Shown: positions 22,382-32,012 of the stretch, piece by piece
Position numbering within the stretch: position 1 is the first letter of the stretch
How the letters are laid out: the number at the start of each line of letters is the position of its first letter
Assembly (NCBI RefSeq): GCF_000599865.1
Contig: NZ_JHAC01000005.1
Location: 1 to 64,000 of the forward strand
Direction of reading: 5' to 3'
DNA length: 64,000 nt
DNA from: Deinococcus phoenicis
GTDB lineage: Bacteria > Deinococcota > Deinococci > Deinococcales > Deinococcaceae
Notes under the pieces: model-generated
Databases searched by the model: none
Told to the model about the DNA's origin: nothing
Seen by the model: the letters and a program-made list of their open reading frames with translations, nothing else
Program-made: the position numbers and the translations under genes

Positions 22382-24136
22382 TCACTCCTCTGCCCCGGCC
22401 TGGGCGACCAGCTCGCCGGCCAGACCGTAGCGTGGGTCATAGGGAGCCTGCCAGATCAGCGCCCAGCCCAGGGCCTCGGCCTGCCCGCGCCGCACCGCCC
22501 GCGCCGCCTCGCCCCGGGTGAGCCAGGCGGCGTACCGCAGCGCCGGACCGGCAAAGACCCGCGAGGCGCGCACCTCGGCGATCAGCCGGCGTGCTGCCTC
22601 ATCGTAGGGCACGAAGACAGGCACCGAGGTTCCGGGCCGGGGCACCAGCTCCGAGGCCAGGGCGGTGTAGTTCATGGCCCGGCGCTCGTTCGACCGCGCC
22701 GTGGCCCAGTCCGCGTCCGCCTTGCGTTCGGCCAGGTGGCGGGCATAGTCGCGCTGGGTGTCCGGGTCGGTCAGGGTTCCTCCGGCGTCCAGCAACGACC
22801 GGGTCAGGGTGATTTCCCCGGACCAGGCCAGCGGCGTCGCCACATCCGAGAGCAGGACGAGGTGGAAGGTCCCGTGGCAGAGCGCCTGCGCCTCGACCAG
22901 ATGCGGCAGCGGGGCCACGAGATGCCAGACCGTGTCGAAGGTGCCCAGGGACGTGGGCGGCAGGGTGGTCGCCACGACCACCACCGGCTCACCGCGCCTG
23001 CGCCGTTCGAGCAGCGCCTCGACCTGGGCGCTCAGGTGGACCGGGCACAGGCTGCTCGAAAGCAGGGTGCTGCCGGGCAGCAGTCCCGCGAGCCGGGCCG
23101 CGCTGGCCCGGGAAGACAGCATCACCAGCCGGCTCCCGGCCTGCCGCGACACTTCCCGGGCCAGCGCGTGCAGCGTGCGGGGTGACGCCTCCTCCCTCAC
23201 GCAGCACGGCTGCCCTGCGGCCACCGGGTTCCCGGTCAGCACCCCCGACAGTTCGGCGGGGGACGGGGCAGGCGAGGGCTGGAAGACCGGCGGCCAGTCA
23301 GCCTCGACGCCGGGCAGCGCCAGCACCGTCCAGCCGAAGACGCGGGCCGCGTCCGAGAGCAGGCCCGTGACCACGCCGAACAGTTCGGGCGCAAGGGTGT
23401 GCAGGCCGTCCAGCAGCAGCGGGCCGGACAGGAGGCGCGCGAATCGCGGCAGGTCCCAGGTCCAGGCGGCGGCCAGCAGGCGAATCACGTCCTCCAGGGC
23501 CAGCACGGTCACCGGACAGGCCTCGTCGCCCACCGCCTCAGTGCCATACCGCGCCCGCAGAAAGCGCAGCGCGCCCTGTTGCGCGCTCCAGGACGCGCAC
23601 GCGAGGGTCAGGTGTCCCGGCCCCGCCCGTTCCGCCGAGGCCAGGGCGCGGGCCACGCCCCAGCCCCAGCGCTCTTCTTCCGGCGCGGCCGGCAACACCG
23701 ACAGCCCAGGCGGCAGCGGGGGGACGTCGGCCGGCGCGGGGGGCAGGGGCGCGGCCGGGAGGGGCGCTTCATCCCCGCTGAGCAGCCAGCCCGCCAGGCC
23801 CCGCACGAACATCTCCCGCTCACCCGGCCGGAGGGAGAGGGCCGGTGGGGCAGGCGGCAACTCAGCCCGGGCGGCCCGCAGCAGCGCCCCGGGCAGGGGG
23901 TCGGCCAGGAGCCGGGTCGCCTCCGCGGTGTCGAGCAGCCCCCCGCTGCGGGCCAGGAGTGCCCGGGCCAGGTCCGGCTCGCCCAGCTGCCCGGCCAGGC
24001 GCGCCGCCTGAAGTGCGTCGCCCTCCACCAGCGCGGCGAACCCTGCGGCCCGGTGCAGGAAGGGCCGCAGCAGCTCGGGTGGGCGCTCCACGGCCCCGCC
24101 GTCCTCCCGATCCGCCGGCAGAGGGGGATGGGTCAC
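22382..24136 (-). CDS. Unrecognised protein resembling a degenerate SF2 / Cas3-like helicase
   Basis: 584 residues, GTG start overlapping the BY-kinase stop (GTGA). No confident family match from inspection. From residue 175 the order of segments mirrors a DExH helicase: LTLACASWSAQQGALRFL (like motif Ia), LLLDGLHTLAPELFG at 240-254 in the place of DExH (Asp-Gly instead of Asp-Glu), VLALPGV at 271-277 in the place of SAT, then a second half with RLVMLSSRASAARLAG, VVVVATTLPPTSLGTFDTVW at 385-404 (like motif V of Cas3) and APLPHLVEAQ before CHG where an arginine finger GR is expected. There is no Walker A. ATPase activity is therefore unlikely. Residues 1-100 are helical; 120-150 are Pro-rich. 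A role in polysaccharide assembly is suggested only by context. Confidence 0.55.
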   Translation of the reverse strand: MTHPPLPADREDGGAVERPPELLRPFLHRAAGFAALVEGDALQAARLAGQLGEPDLARALLARSGGLLDTAEATRLLADPLPGALLRAARAELPPAPPALSLRPGEREMFVRGLAGWLLSGDEAPLPAAPLPPAPADVPPLPPGLSVLPAAPEEERWGWGVARALASAERAGPGHLTLACASWSAQQGALRFLRARYGTEAVGDEACPVTVLALEDVIRLLAAAWTWDLPRFARLLSGPLLLDGLHTLAPELFGVVTGLLSDAARVFGWTVLALPGVEADWPPVFQPSPAPSPAELSGVLTGNPVAAGQPCCVREEASPRTLHALAREVSRQAGSRLVMLSSRASAARLAGLLPGSTLLSSSLCPVHLSAQVEALLERRRRGEPVVVVATTLPPTSLGTFDTVWHLVAPLPHLVEAQALCHGTFHLVLLSDVATPLAWSGEITLTRSLLDAGGTLTDPDTQRDYARHLAERKADADWATARSNERRAMNYTALASELVPRPGTSVPVFVPYDEAARRLIAEVRASRVFAGPALRYAAWLTRGEAARAVRRGQAEALGWALIWQAPYDPRYGLAGELVAQAGAEE

Positions 24137-25701
24137 CGGAGTGCCCCCGCCTGCTCCGGAGAGAGAGACGTGTAGGTGTATTCACCCTGCGAGGCCGTCT
24201 CCCGGAAGCGGTTGAGCACGAACCCCAGCAGGTTCACGCGCAGCCGGGAGACTTCCTGCACGGCCCGCTCGACCTGGGCACGGCCCGCCTGCGCGTCGGC
24301 CACCAGAATCATCCCGTCCATTCTGGCGGCGAGGGCCAGGGCGTCGGCCACCCGCAAGACCGGCGGGGGATCGACCAGCACCATATCGTATGCCCCGCCC
24401 AGCTCCCGGATGAATCGCGTCAGCTGGTCGACGTCCAGCCGCAGCTCGGTCGGTGCGGCCAGATCGACGCCCTCGGCCACCCCGGGCCACAGCTGGCCCG
24501 TCCCGGCGGGGCGGGGGGCGGGGGGCTGCTGACCATTCCAGTTCGAGAGCCACAGCTGCTGCTGACGCCTGCGGAATACATCGGCATCCACCACCAGGAC
24601 CCGCAGCCCATGCGCGGCCAGATTGCCGGCCAGCCCGGCACTCACCGTGCTCTTGCCTTCCCCCGACTGCGCGCTCGAGATCACGATGGCCGGCGTATGC
24701 GGCAGCTTGGCCAGCGCCGCCAGCAGCCCCACCCGCACGAACTCCATCTGTTCGCGGAACACGCCCTGCCCCGACTGCCACAGCACCTTCCGGGGGTCAC
24801 TGGTCCGCAGGGGCAGCGGGGGCAACGTGCCCAGCACCGGGGCCGAGAACTGGCGCAGATCCTCCAGTCCCCGGATCCGCTTGCGCAGGTGATCGAGCAC
24901 GAAGGCGAGCAGGACGCCGAAAAACAGGCTGGCCGCAAAGATCAGCGCGGCATTGCGCCAGGGGCGCGGCTCGACCGCCTCGGTGGGCCGGACCGCGTCC
25001 GCCAGGCCGGTCAGGGTGCCGCTGACCGTCTGTTCCAGCACCTCGACCTGCTGCAACTTCTGGAGGACGTCGCCCCGCAGGTTCTCCAGGGACCGCGCGT
25101 CCAGGGGACTGCCCGCCTGCGAGATGCGGCGCGTCAGGTCGTCGCGCTGGGCCAGCAGATTCTGTCTGGCCCGCGCCACGCCCCCCAGCGCCCGCTGCCG
25201 GTCCCACTCCAGCAGGGCGTCCGCAAAGCTGTTGGCGGCGGCCTGGGCCAGTTCCGGGGTGGCGGCCCGCGCGCTGACCTCGTACACGCCGACGAACTCC
25301 TGGTTCACGTCGGACACCAGCGTGACGGTGCGCGCATCATCGCGGCGCAGTTCGGCCTGGACCTGCGCCACCAGCGCCCGGCGGGCCGCCGAGTCGGGGA
25401 CCCGGCTGGCCAGCAGGGCCAGCGCCCGGTTCATCACCGCCGGACTGTAGGCCGCCCGCTCCACCACGGGGGGCGGCAGCGGCGGCGCGGTGACCAGTGT
25501 GGTGTTGATGACGGAGTTGCCCCCACCGCTGGGCAGCGCGGCGATACTGGCCGTGGTCTGGTAGACGGCCGGGCGCGTGCGCGAGTAGAGATACACCAGC
25601 GTGGAAAGGACCAGCGCGGCAGCCAGCACCGGGAGAGCCGCACGCCGCAGCACACCGAGAACATACGTCAGGTCAAGGTCTTTGGGCCGTTCAGAGGTCA
25701 T
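24133..25701 (-). CDS. Wzc-type polysaccharide co-polymerase with BY-kinase domain
   Basis: 522 residues, ATG at 25701 with AAGGA upstream. Membrane helices at about 22-40 and 250-272 flank an outside Wzz chain-length domain with coiled coil. The cytoplasmic bacterial tyrosine kinase has Walker A SAQSGEGKST, Walker A' LVVDADVFRR and Walker B VLVDPPP. The C-terminal tail carries only two tyrosines (GEYTYTS), fewer than in E. coli Wzc, so the autophosphorylation cluster is reduced. It controls chain length and export of a capsule-like polysaccharide. The start of the helicase-like gene overlaps its stop. Confidence 0.9.
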   Translation of the reverse strand: MTSERPKDLDLTYVLGVLRRAALPVLAAALVLSTLVYLYSRTRPAVYQTTASIAALPSGGGNSVINTTLVTAPPLPPPVVERAAYSPAVMNRALALLASRVPDSAARRALVAQVQAELRRDDARTVTLVSDVNQEFVGVYEVSARAATPELAQAAANSFADALLEWDRQRALGGVARARQNLLAQRDDLTRRISQAGSPLDARSLENLRGDVLQKLQQVEVLEQTVSGTLTGLADAVRPTEAVEPRPWRNAALIFAASLFFGVLLAFVLDHLRKRIRGLEDLRQFSAPVLGTLPPLPLRTSDPRKVLWQSGQGVFREQMEFVRVGLLAALAKLPHTPAIVISSAQSGEGKSTVSAGLAGNLAAHGLRVLVVDADVFRRRQQQLWLSNWNGQQPPAPRPAGTGQLWPGVAEGVDLAAPTELRLDVDQLTRFIRELGGAYDMVLVDPPPVLRVADALALAARMDGMILVADAQAGRAQVERAVQEVSRLRVNLLGFVLNRFRETASQGEYTYTSLSPEQAGALR

Positions 25702-25856
25702 AGGGTCCTTTACGGATAGGGGCTAGAACGGGAAAGTCGTGTGGTTCTGTGCCAGCCTAACCTACTGCCTGCTGCCTTGCCCGGTGCTTTGTGCCCGCCT
25801 CTTTCCCGCTGTCCGGCCCTCCTCGCCTGCGGCCCGCTGAGGGGCAGCAAGTCCGC

Positions 25857-27101
25857 TCAGCGCAGCTCGTACCACTGGGCCGTGAGCGGCGTGAGCGCCC
25901 CCGTCACCGCGCCGTTTTTCAGTTGCAGCCCGGTGGGGCGTCCGGCGAGGAGGGGCACCAGCTGCGCCGTCTTCTCGCCCAGCGTGATCTTGACGTTCTG
26001 CCGCGCCGTCTCGCTGAGGCTCAGCACCTGAAGATACCGGTGGCCCTTGTAGGTCCAGAGGGTGGCGCGCGCTTCGAGGCTGCCCGCGTTCAGGTCCTGC
26101 CGCTGGCCCTCCAGCAGGAACGGTGAGAGCAACTTGACTTCCCCGGCCAGCCGCTTGAGTTCGGTCCGCAGCGCCGGCTGGGTCGCCAGGTCGTTGGTCT
26201 GGTCCAGGTAGGTGTAGTACAGGATACCCTTCACGCCCGCCCCGAGCGCCTGGTTGGTCATGCTGTAGAGTTCGCGGGCGTTGGGCAGGCGGCCATCCTT
26301 CCAGCGGAAGCTTTGCAGGTTGGCGATCGGGAGGGTGCCGTTGGCCCTCGACTCTTCCACCAGGCGCTTCATCACCGGGTAGACGACGCCCACCTCGTCC
26401 CCGCCGTCCACCGGGTAAGACTGGTTCCCGACGGCATCGGACTTGCCGAAATAGGCGGCGTGGCTGTTGGCGAAGGTGATGGCCATGCTGGCGTATGTCA
26501 GGTGTCCCGGGTCGAGCGCCTTGGTGGCCCGGTGACGCTCCTGAAGTTGCTGCGGCGTCAGCAGGCTGTTGCAGTCATCGCCGATCATCCAGCCCAGCAG
26601 CGCCGGTTCATTCTTGAGCGCGGCGATGGACACGGCATTGAAGTCCTCGACCAACAGCTTCATGCCCCGGCTCTGCGCGCTTCTGAGGAGGGCCTGAAAG
26701 CCGGGGATGTCGTCCTGGGCGTCGAACATAGCCGCATTCATGACGTTGAACCCCATGTCGGCGATGGCCTGCATGTCCCGCAGCCGGCGTTCAGCATTGC
26801 CGGCCCAGGACACGTGATAAAAGCCCATGGGGAACATCGGCTGGCCGCCGATGGTCAGTGTGCCTCCGGCCTGGACACTGATGCCCGCCGGGGTCGTCTG
26901 GGTCGTCGCCGCGCCCAGCGCCTGCAAACGCTGGGTGGCCGCCTGCGCCGCCGCGTCACTGGCCTGCACCTCGTCCACGCCGCCATTGCCAGTGGCACTT
27001 TCTCCGGTCGGGAGGGCGGCGGTCGTGGGGACATTCGGCGTCTGCGAGCAGGCGGCCAGCAGCAGGGTCAGGGCACAGGCCAGGGTTCCAATTCGTCTCA
27101 T
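25857..27101 (-). CDS. Glycosidase-like lipoprotein under a cyclic-di-GMP riboswitch
   Basis: 414 residues, ATG at 27101, AAGGA 5 bases upstream. The signal peptide ends in the lipobox LLAAC (Cys18), so it is a lipoprotein. A linker to about residue 75 is followed by a TIM-barrel-like region (MFPMGFYHVSW; GFNVMNAAMF; LLGWMIGDDCN; AVGNQSYPVDGGDE; GVKGILYYTYL). The pattern recalls glycoside hydrolases that trim secreted polysaccharides; an acidic pair in the WMIGDDCN loop could be catalytic, but I cannot assign a family. The paralogue at 34600-35808 shares all these motifs. Expression appears to be controlled by the GEMM riboswitch immediately upstream. Confidence 0.75.
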   Translation of the reverse strand: MRRIGTLACALTLLLAACSQTPNVPTTAALPTGESATGNGGVDEVQASDAAAQAATQRLQALGAATTQTTPAGISVQAGGTLTIGGQPMFPMGFYHVSWAGNAERRLRDMQAIADMGFNVMNAAMFDAQDDIPGFQALLRSAQSRGMKLLVEDFNAVSIAALKNEPALLGWMIGDDCNSLLTPQQLQERHRATKALDPGHLTYASMAITFANSHAAYFGKSDAVGNQSYPVDGGDEVGVVYPVMKRLVEESRANGTLPIANLQSFRWKDGRLPNARELYSMTNQALGAGVKGILYYTYLDQTNDLATQPALRTELKRLAGEVKLLSPFLLEGQRQDLNAGSLEARATLWTYKGHRYLQVLSLSETARQNVKITLGEKTAQLVPLLAGRPTGLQLKNGAVTGALTPLTAQWYELR

Positions 27102-27109
27102 GGCGTCCT

Positions 27110-27207
27110 TCTTTCGGTAACCCGGCTTACTCCGCAGCGTGAACGGCGGGGAGTACCGTGGCTTTGCGTCGCCTCCTCACGGAGGGTTTGCCTTTTTCGA
27201 GAATGGG
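27110..27207 (-). promoter_or_regulatory. Class I cyclic-di-GMP riboswitch (GEMM-I)
   Basis: Read on the minus strand, the leader contains the GEMM-I signature in order: GGCAAACC (27192-27185), a CCTCC/GGAGG stem closed by a GNRA-type loop GTGA, the core GACGCAAAGCC (27170-27160), a second stem TACTCC/GGAGTA inside CGG/CCG, and the closing GGGTTACCGA (27124-27115). The aptamer ends directly before AGAAGGA, the ribosome site of the lipoprotein gene, so control of translation through the terminal stem is likely; no intrinsic terminator is seen between aptamer and start. Confidence 0.9.
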
Positions 27208-27618
27208 CGGGGGCCTCGGCGGCGCGGTCTGCGCCACCAGCCGGTGGGGTATCCAGAGGGGTCTCAACTCTGTGAAGACAGGTTAAGGATCTGCTCTTAC
27301 GTTACCCATACAAATGGAGAGATGCTGTTGAGATTCTCACAGCCCAGTCCGGTTGCTCGCCGTCAGTGGGCGGGTGGCAGCGTGAGCCAGCCTGGCGGGC
27401 CAGTCCACGCCGTCAACGGTTGACAGGGAACAGAGTGACCGGTGGGGCGCCCCCTTCAGGCTCCCCCGACCGCTAGCCGGGACTGAAGCAGCTCCACTTC
27501 AGCGTTTTCCCAGAATCGGGGGGCCTGCAATGAGGGAACGCCTTTCCGTCCCGCGCCTTCAGGAGGCCGACGTGACCGTTTCAGACCGGACGTTCTTTTC
27601 CGTTCGCGCGGCAGCAGC
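27208..27618. other. Gene-free divergent region between the riboswitch and the MoxR module
   Basis: Promoters for the riboswitch leader (minus) and the plus-strand operon should lie here. The stretch near 27270-27345 is the least GC-rich and contains candidate -10 boxes, but none with a convincing -35. No gene seen. Confidence 0.4.
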
Positions 27619-27989
27619 ATGAGAGTGCTGCTGGTGGGCCTGACACTGGGCGCGCTGGGGCTGGGCTTTGCGGCCGGTCGCCTGGGCGTGCCCGCCGCTG
27701 CAGGGGCAGCCTTGCCTGTACAGGCCCAGAACGACCCCCGCGAACTGATTCCGCTCGGTCCCCGCCAGCAGGGGGAGCCGGGGAAGCAGCCCGGCCCCCA
27801 GCCGCCCGGCTCATCTCCGGGACAAGGAGGCTGCACAGTGCTGATCTTCAGAGACGGCCAGATGTACCGGCTGCAACCCGGCACACCGGGTCCTGGCGGA
27901 GACGGCGAGCTGTTTCCGCTGCAACCGTTTGACCGCCCGGCCCCGCTGCCCGGCGTTCCGGCCCTGCCCGCCCCGGACCTGAGGGCCTG

Positions 27990-27990
<1 letters not shown>
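27619..27990 (+). CDS. Small secreted or membrane-anchored Pro/Gly-rich protein
   Basis: 123 residues. An N-terminal hydrophobic segment (LLVGLTLGALGLGFAAGRLG) could be a signal peptide or anchor. The rest is rich in Pro, Gly and Gln with a short ordered patch CTVLIFRDGQMYRLQPG. I recognise no family. The start codon has no clear ribosome site, so the start is uncertain. Its stop overlaps the MoxR start (TGATG), which argues it is a real gene translated with the module. Confidence 0.6.
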
Positions 27991-29034
<1,044 letters not shown>

Positions 29035-29048
<14 letters not shown>

Positions 29049-30006
29049 ACCGGGACGGTCCGGACGCCGCAGAAGCGCGGTCGCCCCGCCGCCGGTGCGG
29101 CCCGGGAGCCGGCCCCCGCTGGAGCTGCCCGCCCAGCTGCTGCGGCGACTGGAGTTCCGGGTGGTGCGGCGGCTGGACGGCGTGCTGTTCGGGGACTACC
29201 GGGGCCTGTTCTCCGGCCCCAGCCTCGACCTGGCCGAGGTGCGCGAGTACCAGCCGGGCGACGAGGTGCGCCGCATCGACTGGAACGTCACCGCGCGCAG
29301 TGGCCGCCTGCACGTGCGCCAGTACCGCGAGGAGCGCGAGCTGACCGCCTGGCTGGTGGTGGACACCTCCGCCTCGATGAACTTCGGCACCCGCCGCAGC
29401 CTCAAGCGCGACCTGGCGCGGGACTTCGCGGGGGTGGCGGCGCTGGTCGTCACGCGGCACGGGGACCGGATCGGGGCGCTCACCTTCGGCCCGGGGGCCG
29501 GGCTGGTCCCGCCCCGGGGTGGACGTGCCCAGGCGCTGGCGGTGCTGAACCTGCTGGCCCGCACGGCCCCCGCCGAAGCCGCCCCGCACCCTCCCACGGA
29601 TCTGGCAGCGGCCCTGGCCACCGTCGAGCGCACCCTGCGGCGGCGGGCGCTGGTGTTCGTGGTGTCGGACTTTCTGGAGGGGGCCGCAGGCTGGGCGGGC
29701 ACCCTGGGGCGGCTGGCCGCACGGCACGACGTGGTGGCGGTGCGCGTCTCGGACCCGGCCGAGCGCACCCTGCCCGACGTGGGCGGGCTGCGGCTGCGCG
29801 ACCCGGAAACGGGCGAGGAACTGTGGCTCGACACCTCGGACCCGCGGGTGCGCGCGGCGCACGCCCGGCTGGTGGGCGAACGTGACCGCGCGCTGCGGCG
29901 GGCGCTGCACTCGGCGCGGGTGGACCTGCTCGACCTGGGAACCGAGCAGGACCCGGTCGGCCCGCTGCTGCGCTTCGCGGCGGCGCGGCGGGGGCGGCAG
30001 CCATGA
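29035..30006 (+). CDS. DUF58 / vWA-like protein of the MoxR module
   Basis: 323 residues. The DUF58 signature is clear: FSGPSLDLAEVREYQPGDEV, then RRIDWNVTARSGRLHVRQYREER, followed by a vWA-like strand with LVVDTSASM, a DxSxS metal-ion site. It is soluble, with no membrane helix. It lies between MoxR (14-base overlap) and a membrane vWA protein (ATGA overlap) and is presumed to link the ATPase to them. Confidence 0.9.
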
Positions 30007-31007
30007 CCTTCGGCTTTCCCGGCCTGCTGTGGCTGCTGCTGCTGTTGCCCCTGACCGCCTGGGGCTTGCAGGCCGCCGCCCGACGCCGCGAGCAGCGGGC
30101 GCGGGCCTACGCCGACGCGCACCTGCGGGGCACGGTCCTGCACGGGGGCCGGCGGCACCGCACCCGCTGGCCGCTGGCCCTGCAACTGGGCGCACTGACC
30201 CTGCTGCTGTTCGGGGCCGCGCAGCCGGTGGCGACCCTCCGGCTGCCGGTGAACCAGGCGGCGGTGATGATCGCGCTCGACGCCTCGCGCTCGATGCTGG
30301 CCGACGACGTGCCGCCCTCGCGGCTGGAGGCGGCGCGCGAGGTGGCCCGGCAGTTTCTGCGGGTGGCCCCGGCCTCCACCCGCATCGGGTTCCTGACCTT
30401 CTCGGACAGCGCCTCGGTGCTGGTGCGGCCCACCACCGACCGCCAGGAAGTCCTCGACGCGCTGGACCGGGTCAGGCCCGCACAGGCCACCTCCTTCGCC
30501 AGCGCCCTGGTCAGCGGCGTGCGTGCGCTGCCGGGCCGCGAGCAGGCGGTGCCCCCGCGCGAACTGCTGGAGACGCCGCCCGGCCCGGGGACCGCGCTGA
30601 TCGACCCCCGGCCCCTCCCACCCGGCGCGATTCTGCTGCTGTCCGACGGCATCTCGAACCGGGGGGCCAGCCCGCTGATCGCCGCGCGCTTCGCCTCAGA
30701 CCACGCGGTCAAGCTGTACGCGGTCGCCCTGGGCCGGGAGGGCGGCGCGGTCAGCCGGGTGGGGGGCCAGCTGGTGTTCGTCCCGTTCGATACCCGCGAA
30801 CTGAGCCGCCTGGCCGACCTGACCGGCGGGCAATTTCTGTCGCCGCCGGACCCCGGAGCGCTGCGGCGGCTGTACCGCGACCTCGGCACGGCCCTGCGCT
30901 GGGAGCCGGACGAACTGGCCCTGGGCGGCCCGCTGGCGGGTCTGGCCGCCCTGCTGCTGGTGCTGGGCGGCGGCCTGGCGCTGACCTGGCAGCGGAGGGT
31001 GCCGTGA
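30003..31007 (+). CDS. Membrane vWA-domain protein (BatA-like)
   Basis: 334 residues. Two N-terminal helices (GLLWLLLLLPLTAWGL; LALQLGALTLLLFGAA), a vWA domain at about 80-300 with the metal site ALDASRSM, and a C-terminal helix (GLAALLLVLGGGLAL). This is the layout of BatA/BatB aerotolerance-type proteins, anchored in the membrane with the vWA domain outside or inside depending on species. It is the third gene of the MoxR module. Confidence 0.88.
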   Translation: MTFGFPGLLWLLLLLPLTAWGLQAAARRREQRARAYADAHLRGTVLHGGRRHRTRWPLALQLGALTLLLFGAAQPVATLRLPVNQAAVMIALDASRSMLADDVPPSRLEAAREVARQFLRVAPASTRIGFLTFSDSASVLVRPTTDRQEVLDALDRVRPAQATSFASALVSGVRALPGREQAVPPRELLETPPGPGTALIDPRPLPPGAILLLSDGISNRGASPLIAARFASDHAVKLYAVALGREGGAVSRVGGQLVFVPFDTRELSRLADLTGGQFLSPPDPGALRRLYRDLGTALRWEPDELALGGPLAGLAALLLVLGGGLALTWQRRVP

Positions 31008-31047
31008 AGCCCACCCGGCTTCAGCCCAGGCCCCAGGGGGCGCGGCC

Positions 31048-32004
31048 ATGAGCTTCGGCTGGCCCTGGGCGCTCGTCTCGCTGGGGCTGGTGCCCGTGCT
31101 GGCGTGGCTGTACCTGCGCGGTCTGGCGCGGCCTGCCGGGGCTGCCGCCCTGCACCCGGACCTGAGGCTGCTGGCCCAGGCGGCCGGGCGGCCCCATTCC
31201 CTGCGGCGACACCTTCCGGCAGTGCTGTACCTGCTCGCCCTGACGCTGGCGCTGCTCGCCCTGGCCCGGCCCACGGCCCCGCTGCCGCACCCCGACAACC
31301 GCACGACGATCATGCTGGCGATCGACATGTCGCGCTCGATGGAGTCCCCTGACATCGAACCCAACCGCTTCGTGGCGGCGCAGGTGGCGGCGCGCAACTT
31401 CGTGCAGTCGCTGCCGGAGGGCGCGCGGGTCGGCCTGGCCTCCTTCGCGGGCTTCGTGGTGCTCAACACCCCGCCCACCGCCCGGCATGCCCAGGTTTTC
31501 GCGGCCATCGACGGGCTGACCATGGCGAACAGCACCGCCATCGGTGACGGCCTGCTGGAGGCGCTGCACGCCCTGCCCGGACGCGGCCCGGACGCACCTG
31601 CGGCCACCCCCCGTCCGGCAGCGGCCATCGTGCTGCTGTCCGACGGGCGCAACAACAGCGGCTCCGATCCCCTGGCGGCGGCGGCCCAGGCCCGGCGGCT
31701 GGCGGTGAAGGTCTACACGGTGGGCCTGGGCACCGAGAGCGGCAACCTGCGCAGCAACCGCTGGAACGGCTTCCGGGGCGGCCTGGACACCCAGACGCTC
31801 AGGCAGATCGCGGCCACCACCGGGGGCCGCTACTTCGAGGCCCGTTCGGCGGCCCAGCTCAGCTCGATCTACCGCGACCTGGGCCGCTCCCTCGGCTGGA
31901 CGGTGGAGCCGCGCGAGGTCGCGGGGCCGGTCGCGGCGCTGGCCGGACTGGTCCTGCTCGCCAGCCTCGCCGTCTCGGAACTGTTTACCCGCCGCCTTCT
32001 CTAG
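31048..32004 (+). CDS. Membrane vWA-domain protein, second BatA-like paralogue
   Basis: 318 residues, 40 bp after the previous gene, with AGGGGG upstream. Same layout: helix near residues 5-22, second helix (AVLYLLALTLALLALA), vWA metal site AIDMSRSM, and a closing helix (AALAGLVLLASLAVSELF). It probably forms a hetero-complex with the preceding protein. It ends 8 bases from the convergent sugar transferase gene. Confidence 0.88.
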   Translation: MSFGWPWALVSLGLVPVLAWLYLRGLARPAGAAALHPDLRLLAQAAGRPHSLRRHLPAVLYLLALTLALLALARPTAPLPHPDNRTTIMLAIDMSRSMESPDIEPNRFVAAQVAARNFVQSLPEGARVGLASFAGFVVLNTPPTARHAQVFAAIDGLTMANSTAIGDGLLEALHALPGRGPDAPAATPRPAAAIVLLSDGRNNSGSDPLAAAAQARRLAVKVYTVGLGTESGNLRSNRWNGFRGGLDTQTLRQIAATTGGRYFEARSAAQLSSIYRDLGRSLGWTVEPREVAGPVAALAGLVLLASLAVSELFTRRLL

Positions 32005-32012
32005 CCCGCTGC

